A program made the position numbers and the translations under genes. The notes below the pieces were generated by a model. It searched no databases. It had not been told where the DNA came from and worked only from the letters and a program-made list of their open reading frames with translations. A stretch of DNA of 64,000 bases from an uncultured Litoreibacter sp. GTDB taxonomy: Bacteria > Pseudomonadota > Alphaproteobacteria > Rhodobacterales > Rhodobacteraceae. The DNA is taken from positions 248,001 to 312,000 of the forward strand of contig CANNGL010000004.1 of assembly GCA_947504205.1 (NCBI GenBank). The letters run 5' to 3'. Shown here one piece after another: positions 8,333 to 16,804 of this stretch. Position 1 is the first letter of the stretch. The number at the start of each line of letters is the position of its first letter.

Positions 8333-9463
8333 TCAGAGCGGAGGGATATCGCCCTCCGCACGATCTGCGTGGAATTTCGCCTCAAACGCCTCAAAAGCCC
8401 CTGCTGCAATCGCTGTGCGCATCTCCTCCATCAAATCCTGATAATATCGCAGATTATGCCATGTCATCAGCATGGAGGCGATGATCTCCTGCGATCTGAA
8501 CGTGTGGTGCAGATAGGCACGTCCATAGTTCGAGCAGGCGGGACAGCCGCAGTTTTCATCCAAAGGTCGCGGATCATCTGCGTGGCGCGCATTCTTAATG
8601 TTCACCACGCCATGGCGCGTAAATGCCTGCCCGGTGCGCCCCGACCGCGATGGCAAAACGCAGTCCATCATGTCAATGCCACGCTTGACCGCGCCAACAA
8701 TGTCATCGGGTTTGCCGACCCCCATCAGGTAGCGCGGCTTGTCGACTGGCAACATGTCCGGTGCGTAATCCAGACACCCGAACATGGCCTCCTGCCCCTC
8801 GCCCACGGCTAAGCCACCCACGGCGTATCCGTCAAAGCCAATCTCAGTGAGAGCCTGTGCGCTTTCCTCTCTGAAATCCTGCTCAAGGCCGCCCTGTTGA
8901 ATGCCAAAAAGCGCATGACCCGGCCGGTCCCCGAAGGCATCGCGCGACCGAGCAGCCCAGCGCATCGACAAGCGCATGCTTTCCGCGATCCGGTCGCGAT
9001 CAGCTGGCAAAGCCGGGCATTCGTCGAAACACATCACGATATCGGATCCCAGAAGTTTCTGGATTTCCATGGAGCGTTCGGGCGACAGCATGTGTTTGGA
9101 GCCATCGATATGGGATTTGAATGACACGCCGTCTTCGGTCAGCTTTCTTAAATCAGCAAGGCTCATCACCTGAAACCCGCCGGAGTCGGTCAGGATGGGC
9201 CGCTCCCAGTTCATGAACTTGTGTAATCCGCCAAGCCGATCAATGCGTTCCGCTGTTGGACGCAACATCAGATGGTACGTATTGCCAAGCAGGATATCGG
9301 CACCGGTCGCCCGCACGCTTTCAGGCAGCATCGCCTTCACCGTGGCCGCCGTGCCCACGGGCATGAATGCCGGCGTGCGGATATCACCACGCGGCGTCGA
9401 AATCAGGCCGGTGCGGGCTTTGCCATCGGTGGCGTTCAGGGCGAAGGAAAAACGTTCTGTCAT
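8333..9463 (-). CDS. tgt: Queuine/preQ1 tRNA-guanine transglycosylase
   Basis: Tgt swaps guanine-34 of the GUN-anticodon tRNAs for preQ1, a step toward queuosine. The 376-residue length is normal. Visible are the substrate loop [15 protein letters not shown], the nucleophile segment [20 protein letters not shown], and the zinc site [17 protein letters not shown] with the later ligand His in MLMTWHN. The start at 9463 gives a standard N-terminus ([14 protein letters not shown]). It is divergent from sufT with a 118-bp shared upstream region. Other queuosine genes are not seen here. Confidence 0.96.
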   Translation of the reverse strand: MTERFSFALNATDGKARTGLISTPRGDIRTPAFMPVGTAATVKAMLPESVRATGADILLGNTYHLMLRPTAERIDRLGGLHKFMNWERPILTDSGGFQVMSLADLRKLTEDGVSFKSHIDGSKHMLSPERSMEIQKLLGSDIVMCFDECPALPADRDRIAESMRLSMRWAARSRDAFGDRPGHALFGIQQGGLEQDFREESAQALTEIGFDGYAVGGLAVGEGQEAMFGCLDYAPDMLPVDKPRYLMGVGKPDDIVGAVKRGIDMMDCVLPSRSGRTGQAFTRHGVVNIKNARHADDPRPLDENCGCPACSNYGRAYLHHTFRSQEIIASMLMTWHNLRYYQDLMEEMRTAIAAGAFEAFEAKFHADRAEGDIPPL

Positions 9464-9581
9464 CCGCGCCCCTTAGCTGGCTTCACAGGGTTTTGGCAAG
9501 ATGAGGCAATACGGCCTCTAGACCTTCACAGGCGCAATCCCTATATTTTCACTCAACAATGCCTCCGAAAGGCTGAACGAG

Positions 9582-9941
9582 ATGAATGAACAAACTCCCA
9601 TGGAAGGCGCGCCGCTGATCCAACCTTCATCGACGGATCATCCGTTGCATGAAGCCATCGTGGACGCCTGCCGGTCGGTTTATGACCCCGAAATTCCGGT
9701 GAATATCTTCGATTTGGGGCTGGTCTATACCATCGACATCAACCCAGAGAACGAAGTTCGGATCATCATGACACTGACCGCGCCCGGATGCCCCGTGGCC
9801 GGTGAGATGCCCGGATGGATTGCAGATGCGGTCGAACCTTTGCCCGGCGTGAAGCATGTCGATGTCGAGCTGACCTGGGAGCCCCCCTGGGGCATGGAGA
9901 TGATGTCAGACGAAGCCAAACTTGAACTGGGGTTCATGTAA
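9582..9941 (+). CDS. sufT: SufT-like Fe-S assembly protein (MIP18/DUF59 family)
   Basis: Members of this family help mature iron-sulfur proteins. The 119-residue product holds the DUF59 core: VYDPEIPVNIFDLGLVY, then MTLTAPGCPVAGEMPG with the conserved Cys, and VELTWEPPW near the end. It is the first gene of a four-gene run; its stop overlaps the start of the A-type carrier gene by one base, which supports a joint role in Fe-S cluster delivery. The main suf operon is not in the window. Confidence 0.9.
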   Translation: MNEQTPMEGAPLIQPSSTDHPLHEAIVDACRSVYDPEIPVNIFDLGLVYTIDINPENEVRIIMTLTAPGCPVAGEMPGWIADAVEPLPGVKHVDVELTWEPPWGMEMMSDEAKLELGFM

Positions 9942-10303
9942 TGTTCGGCATTCCCGGCAAACAGGCGGTCACGATGACCCCGGCTGCGGCCATGCAGATT
10001 TCGAAGCTGATGGGCAAAGAAGGCCATAAAGGGCTTCGCATCGGCGTTAAGAAAGGCGGCTGCGCAGGCATGGAATATACCATGGATTACGTCGATGAGG
10101 TCACACCCAACGACGAGGTGGTTGAACAGGATGGCGCACGTATCTTGATCGCTCCGATGGCCCAGATGTTCTTGTTCGGCACAGAGATCGACTACGAGGT
10201 CGGGTTGCTGGAAAGCGGCTTCAAGTTCAACAACCCGAACGTTTCGGAAGCCTGCGGTTGCGGTGAATCGATCAAGTTCGACGAAAGCCTTTTCCAAAAA
10301 TGA
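9941..10303 (+). CDS. sufA: A-type iron-sulfur carrier protein
   Basis: This small carrier binds and hands over Fe-S clusters. The 120-residue chain carries the three conserved cysteines of the IscA/SufA/ErpA family: one in KKGGCAGMEY and the C-terminal pair in EACGCGES. It overlaps sufT upstream (TAATG) and the TfoX-like gene downstream (ATGA), indicating translational coupling. SufA is favoured over IscA because of the SufT neighbour, but the three family members cannot be separated with certainty by eye. Confidence 0.9.
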   Translation: MFGIPGKQAVTMTPAAAMQISKLMGKEGHKGLRIGVKKGGCAGMEYTMDYVDEVTPNDEVVEQDGARILIAPMAQMFLFGTEIDYEVGLLESGFKFNNPNVSEACGCGESIKFDESLFQK

Positions 10304-10629
10304 GCGTCTCGGAAGAGGACATCGCCCATGCGTTGGACCTCTTCTCTGATCTTGGCGACCTGAGCACCCGACGAATGATGGGTGGCTTGTGTATCTATCA
10401 TCGTGGAACGATTTTCGCGCTTTTGCGCTCGGATGGAGCCGTCTTGCTGAAGGGCGTTTCCCCGGAATTTATTGCCAAACTGGAAGAGATGGGCGCAGAA
10501 CATTGGACCTATCAACGCGCGGCCCAGAAACCCAGCGCCATGCCCTATTGGACCCTGCCCGAAGCGGCTCTTGACGAGCCTGCCCTGGCTTGCGATCTCG
10601 CACGTGAAACCCTTAGTGATCTGGAGTGA
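10300..10629 (+). CDS. TfoX/Sxy N-terminal-domain protein
   Basis: The 109-residue product matches the TfoX N-terminal fold: [20 protein letters not shown], then [17 protein letters not shown] and the end motif [12 protein letters not shown]. In gammaproteobacteria the two-domain Sxy/TfoX promotes competence gene expression; stand-alone N-terminal domains such as this one have no settled function. It overlaps sufA by four bases and is followed closely by tpiA, so it is probably co-transcribed with both. Confidence 0.85.
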   Translation: MSVSEEDIAHALDLFSDLGDLSTRRMMGGLCIYHRGTIFALLRSDGAVLLKGVSPEFIAKLEEMGAEHWTYQRAAQKPSAMPYWTLPEAALDEPALACDLARETLSDLE

Positions 10630-10634
10630 CTGTC

Positions 10635-11384
10635 ATGCGCCGCAAACTTGCCGCAGGAAACTGGAAAATGAATGGCCTTGCGGCCAGCCTCAGCGAGCTG
10701 GACGCCCTGACCACTGCGCATGCTGATCCTAAAGTGGATATCCTGATCTGCCCACCTGCTCCGCTGATTTCAGCGGCGGTTGTTCAAGCCGCCGACCACC
10801 CGCTTGCGATTGGCGGCCAGGATTGCCATAGCGCAGCCTCAGGGGCTCATACGGGCGACATCTCCGCGGACATGCTGCGCGATGCCGGGGCGTCTCATGT
10901 GATTGTCGGTCATTCAGAACGGCGCACGGATCACGGTGAAACGGACGACGATGTGCGTGCCAAAACCCGCGCCGCGCTTGAGGCAGGGCTAATCGCGGTC
11001 TTGTGCATCGGTGAGACGCTGGAAGAACGGGAAGCTGCCAACACCTTGGAGATCATCGCCGGTCAGCTCGCAGGCTCGGTTCCGGATCTGGTGACAGCAG
11101 AAAACCTCGTGATCGCCTATGAGCCTGTCTGGGCCATCGGCACCGGCAAAGTGCCAACACTCAATCAAATCGGTGAGGTTCACGACTTCATTCGCACCAA
11201 GCTGATCCAGCGTTTCGGCGACGGCGTAGGGAACTCCATGCGCATTCTCTATGGTGGTTCTGTCAAAGGCAGCAATGCCGCAGATATCTTCGCAGTCTCA
11301 AATGTTGACGGCGCTCTGGTGGGCGGTGCCAGCCTCAAGGCCGAGGATTTCTCTCCAATCGTCAGCGCCCTCGAAAGCGCCTGA
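10635..11384 (+). CDS. tpiA: Triosephosphate isomerase
   Basis: Interconverts dihydroxyacetone phosphate and glyceraldehyde 3-phosphate in glycolysis. The 249-residue chain has the catalytic lysine in AAGNWKMNG, the catalytic histidine in VGHSERR, the active-site glutamate in [12 protein letters not shown] and the phosphate loop [13 protein letters not shown] 10635 is chosen over the in-frame GTG 10626 because a GGAG site (10623-10626) lies at ideal distance and the N-terminus then matches the family. Last gene of the sufT-sufA-tfoX-like run. Confidence 0.96.
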   Translation: MRRKLAAGNWKMNGLAASLSELDALTTAHADPKVDILICPPAPLISAAVVQAADHPLAIGGQDCHSAASGAHTGDISADMLRDAGASHVIVGHSERRTDHGETDDDVRAKTRAALEAGLIAVLCIGETLEEREAANTLEIIAGQLAGSVPDLVTAENLVIAYEPVWAIGTGKVPTLNQIGEVHDFIRTKLIQRFGDGVGNSMRILYGGSVKGSNAADIFAVSNVDGALVGGASLKAEDFSPIVSALESA

Positions 11385-11451
11385 CCTCACCCCCCCCGGC
11401 CGGAACCAATCCTGCGCCAACGTGGAGATATCGCAGCGGCATCAGACAGCG

Positions 11452-13335
11452 TCAAAAGAACAGATTCAAAGCCGTAAGTGAGACGATCAGGAACAGCACG
11501 GTCATGATCCCGCCAGTCCGCATGAAGTCCACCACCCGGTAGCCTGCCGGACCCATGATCAGGGCGTTGACCTGATGTGTGGGGATCAAGAACGAGTTTG
11601 ACGTCGAAATAGCGACCGTCAGAGCAAAGATGCCGGGATCACCACCCGCGGCCACAGCTATCGACACCGCCAGTGGTACAAGCAGCACGGTCGCGCCCAC
11701 GTTCGACATGACCAGCGTAAAGCCTGTGGCCAGAACCGCCAGACCGGCCTGAAGCCCCCAAAGTGGCCAGCCGTCCAGAAGGCGCAATATCTCCTGTGCG
11801 ATCCATGCCGCTGTACCTGTGGATTGCACGGCCTGCCCCAACGGGATCAGAGACGCCAGCAGGAAGACGGTAGACCAACTGACAGCGTCATAGGCCTCGT
11901 CGACCGAAATCACCTTTGACATGATCATGCCAACCGCCCCGACCAGCAAACATAGCGACAAGCGCAGATCGGAAAACAAGACCAGTGCCAAGGCGACGGC
12001 AAAAAAGGCCAGCGCCCAGTTCACCTTATGGGGTCGCAATTCCTCCCGCGGGAAATCACTGGTGATCACCACGAAATCCCGATCATCCAGCAAACGTGCG
12101 AGGCTGTCCCAAGGCGTGTGCACAACCAGCGTGTCGCCGGAGCGGAATTCAACAGTGCCGAGCCGCGTTGCGGGGTGGTCTTCTGTTTCAACAAGGCTCA
12201 GCACATCCTCGCCCCGATGCACCGCCAGAAGCGAAAACCCATAGGTCTGCCGGATGCGGAGTTCTTGCGCGGTCTTGCCCACCAAGGAGGAGTTTGGCGG
12301 AATAACCATCTCGGCCACCCCGGCCTGCGTGCTGGCAAAGTCATCAGCAAAGCGGTCAGGCTGTCGCAACACGGTCAGCCCGTAGATATCAGCAAAATCC
12401 GCCACCACGCGGCGCAGGCCCAAGATCGCCAGCCGACAAGGCGTTTCAATGCAGGTGGCATTCATCGGCGCGATCACCTTTTTGCCCTGATAATCCGTCC
12501 CGATGATGTAGAGGTGATGGGCATCCATGATATCGGCCAGCGTTTGTCCCACCAAAATATTTCCGTCGGGCACTAGTACTTCGAACAGATCAGCCTTCAG
12601 CCCATAGGTCTGTTTGACGTAATCCTGCATGGATTGACCGGTGGTGGCGTCTTCGCGGATTTCACCTGCAGGCAGCACCCAGCGCCCCAGCAACATGAAA
12701 TACAGGATTCCGGTCAGGATCAGGAATATGCCAACCGGTGTGACCGAGAACAAACCAAAGGGCTCTATCCTCTGCCCCTCGGGCAAGCTTTCATTGGCAC
12801 TGAGGATCAGATCGTTGAGCAGGATCAGTGGCGAGGAGCCGACCATCGTCATGGTCCCGCCAAGGATCGCACAAAAACCCATAGGCATCAGCAATCTGGA
12901 GAGGGGCAAACCGGTGCGGGCTGAAATCCGGCTGACAACGGGCAGAAACAGGGCTGCTGCACCGACATTCTGCATGAAGCTGGAAATCACGGCTACCGTG
13001 CCGGAGACGATGGGGATAATCCGCCCTTCCGTGGTGCCGCCCTTGCGCATGATCAGCCCGGCGACCTTACTCATCAACCCCGTCTTGTCGAGACCAGCGC
13101 CAATAATCATCACCGCAATAATCGAGATCACCGCATTCGAGGCAAACCCGTCAAAGAGATGATTGACGTCGGCAAGATTGCCCAAACCGGGCAAGTAACT
13201 GAACACACCGAGACACACCATCACCAGAATGGCGGCCAGATCAATCCGAATGATTTCCGAGACAAACAAGCCGACGGTAAAGGCCAGAAGGCCCAGTACC
13301 ACCATCATTTCCATCGTTAGCGACAGGGTCTGCAA
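11452..13335 (-). CDS. SLC13-family transporter with internal RCK_C (TrkA-C) domains
   Basis: The 627-residue protein has two blocks of membrane helices (about residues 5-215 and 425-625) split by a cytosolic insert of two RCK_C-like units, for example ADLFEVLVPDGNILVGQTLA and AGVAEMVIPPNSSLVGKTAQ. This layout is that of the DASS/SLC13 anion transporters annotated as SLC13 family permeases; substrates in the family include sulfate and dicarboxylates, so the substrate here is open. The start is TTG 13335, chosen because GGAGGG sits just upstream; the alternative is ATG 13314. It is divergent from the P450 gene with 146 bp between. Confidence 0.85.
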   Translation of the reverse strand: MQTLSLTMEMMVVLGLLAFTVGLFVSEIIRIDLAAILVMVCLGVFSYLPGLGNLADVNHLFDGFASNAVISIIAVMIIGAGLDKTGLMSKVAGLIMRKGGTTEGRIIPIVSGTVAVISSFMQNVGAAALFLPVVSRISARTGLPLSRLLMPMGFCAILGGTMTMVGSSPLILLNDLILSANESLPEGQRIEPFGLFSVTPVGIFLILTGILYFMLLGRWVLPAGEIREDATTGQSMQDYVKQTYGLKADLFEVLVPDGNILVGQTLADIMDAHHLYIIGTDYQGKKVIAPMNATCIETPCRLAILGLRRVVADFADIYGLTVLRQPDRFADDFASTQAGVAEMVIPPNSSLVGKTAQELRIRQTYGFSLLAVHRGEDVLSLVETEDHPATRLGTVEFRSGDTLVVHTPWDSLARLLDDRDFVVITSDFPREELRPHKVNWALAFFAVALALVLFSDLRLSLCLLVGAVGMIMSKVISVDEAYDAVSWSTVFLLASLIPLGQAVQSTGTAAWIAQEILRLLDGWPLWGLQAGLAVLATGFTLVMSNVGATVLLVPLAVSIAVAAGGDPGIFALTVAISTSNSFLIPTHQVNALIMGPAGYRVVDFMRTGGIMTVLFLIVSLTALNLFF

Positions 13336-13481
13336 ATACGCCCTCCGAACCTTTTAAGTTCCTCACCTTAGCAGCCGCGGCCCACAGGCCAAGCCTCAGA
13401 TTTTCGCGAAAGTCGCCTGATCTGGACTTACCAACATCCACCGGGCTTGCCTCATCGGCTCGCTTGGATCATTGATCCCGC

Positions 13482-14651
13482 ATGCTTCGTTTTGACCAAT
13501 CTCCAACCGATCCCGCATTCGTCCAGAACCCCTATCCGTTCTATGATCGATTGCGGCAGGGTGGAGAACTTGTCTGGTGGAACGCGTATGACATGCCCGT
13601 CTCTGCCTCCTACCGATTGGTATCAGAACTTTTGCGGGATCGCAGATTTGGCCGGGAGGAGCCTGAAGAGCTTCGCCGTCCGATCCCCGATCACCTGAAA
13701 CCGTTCTACGCGGTCGAGGCGCATTCGATGTTGGAGCTTGAGCCACCGCGCCATACGCGGTTGCGCGGCCTAGTCTTGCGGGCTTTCACTTCTCGCAGGA
13801 TTGTCGGCTTGGCCCCCGAGATCGAGACGATGTCACACGCGTTGATCGACGCCTTTCCCGATGAGCCATTTGATGTGCTGCAGGCCTTCGCGCAGGAACT
13901 GCCTGTTCGCATCATTGCGCGGCTGATGGGTGTTCCCGAAGACCGATCGCCCGATTTGCTTCGATGGTCAAATGCAATGGTCGGGATGTATCAGGCCAAG
14001 CGAACACGACAGGATGAAGATCGGGCCGTCGCGGCGACGACCGACTTTGTAGCCTTCATGACGGAATATGTCGACGCGCGCCGCTCGGACCCGCGCGACG
14101 ATCTGATCACTCATCTGATTGCCGCTGAAGAGGCCGGTGAAAAATTGAACACGGACGAGCTGATCACCACGCTTATTTTGTTGTTGAACGCGGGCCACGA
14201 GGCGACCGTACACACGATGGGCAATGTGCTGCACACCCTACTCAGTACGGGGATCCGCCCTGCCCCGACTAAAACTTTCACCGAGGAGGTTTTGCGCCAC
14301 GATCCACCGCTGCATATGTTCACGCGCTATGCGTTGGAAGACATCGACCTTGCGGGCCACAGCTTTAAGCGCGGCGATCAGGTTGGATTGCTGTTGGGTG
14401 GTGCCAACCGGGACCCTGCTGTGTTCAGCTCCCCCGATGAATTTGATCCTGAACGCACAGGCCCGGCCCATGTCAGCTTCGGAGCAGGCCTGCATTTTTG
14501 CGTTGGCGCCCCTTTGGCGCGCCTGGAGCTGGACATCGGACTGCGTGTTCTCTTTGAGCGATGCCCCGATCTGCGTCTCTGCGAGACGCCGCGCTATGCG
14601 AATGTCTACCACTTCCATGGATTAGAACGGTTGGTGGTCTCGAAAAGCTAG
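13482..14651 (+). CDS. Soluble cytochrome P450
   Basis: A 389-residue bacterial class I P450 without membrane anchor. The haem loop FGAGLHFCVGAP places the thiolate ligand at Cys340, the I-helix oxygen motif is AGHEAT at 237-242, and the K-helix ExxR is EVLR at 269-272. No ferredoxin or ferredoxin reductase lies nearby, so electrons must come from elsewhere. Its stop codon is one base from the stop of convergent ccmI. Substrate unknown; the divergent SLC13 transporter could supply it, but that is only positional. Confidence 0.93.
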   Translation: MLRFDQSPTDPAFVQNPYPFYDRLRQGGELVWWNAYDMPVSASYRLVSELLRDRRFGREEPEELRRPIPDHLKPFYAVEAHSMLELEPPRHTRLRGLVLRAFTSRRIVGLAPEIETMSHALIDAFPDEPFDVLQAFAQELPVRIIARLMGVPEDRSPDLLRWSNAMVGMYQAKRTRQDEDRAVAATTDFVAFMTEYVDARRSDPRDDLITHLIAAEEAGEKLNTDELITTLILLLNAGHEATVHTMGNVLHTLLSTGIRPAPTKTFTEEVLRHDPPLHMFTRYALEDIDLAGHSFKRGDQVGLLLGGANRDPAVFSSPDEFDPERTGPAHVSFGAGLHFCVGAPLARLELDIGLRVLFERCPDLRLCETPRYANVYHFHGLERLVVSKS

Positions 14652-14652
14652 A

Positions 14653-15801
14653 CTACTTGCCCGACAGCTCTGCCAAGCCCTGCTCGACCGTCACGCGTTG
14701 CGGATCATCTTCGGGCAGATCAGCCACCAGCGGTTGCGCCGATTGCAGCGCGGCCAAGGCGTCTTCCCGCTGCCCCAGAACCGCATAGGCCCGTGCCAGT
14801 TGCAGCCAGCCTTGCAGATCGTCAGGCTCATCCTTCAAACGCTCTGCCAAACCGGCAACCATCGAGCGGATGAAATCCATACGTTCTTCCACCGACATAT
14901 CCTGAGCGGCGGCAACGTCTTCTTCAGTAGGTCCACGTGGCGCGTTTTCAAAAGCAGGCAACCCGACGGGCTCCAGCCCAAACTCTGCGCCCATCCGGTT
15001 GGCCTCTCGCAAGAAGACCTCCATCCAGGGCTGGGGCTGTCCCTCCGCCGCGATACGTTCGAGAATGATCCGGCGCGCCTCAGGGGTTTGACCTGCTTGC
15101 TCCAGAGCAACCGCCTTATAGTAGGTGCCAGCCGGGTTCAGAGGATCCAATTGCAGCGCGCGATCAATCGCCTTTTCGGCTTTTGGTGTGACCACCCCCT
15201 GCTCTGCGGCTATCAAAGCCTCCGCATATTGGGACAGCGTGGCCGAGGTCGCATCGTCACGGTCCACAACCCGCTCCCAAGCGCGCACGGCATCGTCAAA
15301 GCGGCTCATATTCATATAAGTGGTCGCCAAAAGCTCCCAGCCTTGGGTTTCACCGCCATCCGGCTCCGCGTTCAGGCGTGTCTCAAGCCGTTCGGTCAGT
15401 ACCGCCAGATCGGACCCCACTTGCTGCTCAGCGCTACGTTGCGCGAACGGAATAGAGGGCGTGCCCGGCGACCCTGTGACCGAATAAACCAACGCGCCGC
15501 CCAGCGGGATCAGTGCCGCCATCACAACCAGAACCATCGCACCGCCGCTACCGCGGACAGAGCTTCGGTCCTTGTCTGCGCTCAGCATCCGGCGCTTGAT
15601 CTCGATCTTCGCGGCCTCCGCTTCCGCGCTGGAAATCAGGCCCCGCGCCGCGTCGCGGTCCACCTCTGCCAATTGATCATTGAAGATGGCCAACGCCCCA
15701 TCTGCGCGATCCAGCGTCTCAGCGCCGTCCTTGTGCAAGGGCCACAGGACAACAAGGGCCGCAATCGCTGCCAAGGCAAAGGCCGCAATCCAGAAGATCA
15801 T
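14653..15801 (-). CDS. ccmI: Cytochrome c biogenesis protein CcmI
   Basis: CcmI holds apocytochrome c for haem ligation by the CcmF/CcmH complex. The 382-residue protein has two N-terminal membrane helices (near residues 1-20 and 87-110) flanking a cytoplasmic loop, then a periplasmic TPR domain (WELLATTYMNMSRFDDAVRA and similar repeats). Its start overlaps the ccmH stop by four bases. Last gene of ccmF-G-H-I. Confidence 0.93.
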   Translation of the reverse strand: MIFWIAAFALAAIAALVVLWPLHKDGAETLDRADGALAIFNDQLAEVDRDAARGLISSAEAEAAKIEIKRRMLSADKDRSSVRGSGGAMVLVVMAALIPLGGALVYSVTGSPGTPSIPFAQRSAEQQVGSDLAVLTERLETRLNAEPDGGETQGWELLATTYMNMSRFDDAVRAWERVVDRDDATSATLSQYAEALIAAEQGVVTPKAEKAIDRALQLDPLNPAGTYYKAVALEQAGQTPEARRIILERIAAEGQPQPWMEVFLREANRMGAEFGLEPVGLPAFENAPRGPTEEDVAAAQDMSVEERMDFIRSMVAGLAERLKDEPDDLQGWLQLARAYAVLGQREDALAALQSAQPLVADLPEDDPQRVTVEQGLAELSGK

Positions 15802-16253
15802 TTGTCGCCCTCGCTCAACAAATCCTTCACCCGCCGTTCTTCCTCGGCTGAAAGCCCCTTCGCGGCAGCCGCTGTCTTCTGGCGCGACAGGGTCAGAAAC
15901 ACGGCGCCCGCGCCAAATAAAAGGATCGCAAACGGTGCGATCCAGAGCGCATAGGTCGAGGGTTTAAACGGCGGTTTGAACAACACGAATTCGCCGTATC
16001 GCGCGACGAGAAATTCATAAACCTGCGCATCGCTGTCTCCGGCGACAAGCCGTTCACGGATCAGAAGTCTCAGGTCGCGCGCGACGCCAGCATTTGAGCT
16101 GTCGATCGGCTCATTTTGACACACCACACAGCGAACCTGTGCGCTGATGGCACGCGCGCGCTCTTCCAACACGGAGTCATCTAGTATCTCGTCCGGCTCT
16201 ACCGCGAAAAGCGGCGTCGCACAGAACAACAGCAGGCACAGCAACCGTTTCAC
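15798..16253 (-). CDS. ccmH: Cytochrome c biogenesis thiol oxidoreductase CcmH
   Basis: CcmH acts in the periplasm on the cysteines of apocytochrome c before haem attachment. The 151-residue protein has a signal peptide (MKRLLCLLLFCATPLFA), the redox motif RCVVCQNEPIDSS with cysteines 42 and 45, and one C-terminal membrane helix (LWIAPFAILLFGAGAVFLTL). This is the short CcmH/CcmL form; the TPR part is the separate ccmI gene. It overlaps ccmG and ccmI by four bases each. Confidence 0.95.
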   Translation of the reverse strand: MKRLLCLLLFCATPLFAVEPDEILDDSVLEERARAISAQVRCVVCQNEPIDSSNAGVARDLRLLIRERLVAGDSDAQVYEFLVARYGEFVLFKPPFKPSTYALWIAPFAILLFGAGAVFLTLSRQKTAAAAKGLSAEEERRVKDLLSEGDK

Positions 16254-16801
16254 GGATAATCCTCACGCAGGTCCGCGAGTGCTTTCTGAAGGCGTTTCAT
16301 CCCATCACCGACAACGGGACCCGCTTCGCGGTACAAAATGGTGCCGCCCGGAGCGATGATGAAAGTCTCAGGCACGCCCGTAACCCCCCACTCAATCCCG
16401 ACGCGTCCGGATAGATCGTGTCCAATGCGCTGATACGGATTGCCAAGCTCTTCGAGCCACGCAGCGGCGGCGTCAGCCTTGTCTTTATAGTTCAGGCCAA
16501 ACAAGGGAATTCCTTCCTCTTCGGCCAGACGAGTCAACAACGGGTGTTCCGCACGGCATGGTGCGCACCAGGAGGCAAAAACGTTGACGAGCGATAACTC
16601 CTCCAAGCTCGCCAGATCAGATTGCGCAAAACCGGGGGTGCCGACCCCATCGATGGCAGAAAGCTCGAACGCGGGCGCAGGCTTGTTGATCAGCGCAGAG
16701 GGGATCGAACCGGGGTCACGCCCATCTTGCAGGCCCCAAAGAAAGACCCCACCCAGAAACGCGACAATCGCCAATGGCAAGAAAAAGAGAATACGCCTCA
16801 T
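16250..16801 (-). CDS. ccmG: Periplasmic thioredoxin for cytochrome c maturation (CcmG/DsbE)
   Basis: A membrane-tethered thioredoxin that reduces apocytochrome c or CcmH disulfides. The N-terminal helix (FFLPLAIVAFLGGVFLWGL) anchors it; the redox site is WCAPC at 78-82, and the CcmG-typical cis-proline stretch is GVTGVPETFII. 183 residues is normal for the family. It starts 3 bases after the ccmF stop. Confidence 0.95.
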   Translation of the reverse strand: MRRILFFLPLAIVAFLGGVFLWGLQDGRDPGSIPSALINKPAPAFELSAIDGVGTPGFAQSDLASLEELSLVNVFASWCAPCRAEHPLLTRLAEEEGIPLFGLNYKDKADAAAAWLEELGNPYQRIGHDLSGRVGIEWGVTGVPETFIIAPGGTILYREAGPVVGDGMKRLQKALADLREDYP

Positions 16802-16804
16802 CTG

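Noticed and set aside
14698-15954. Plus-strand open frame (418 codons) opposite ccmI and ccmH
   Set aside because: It is antisense to two well-matched ccm genes and has no recognisable motif.
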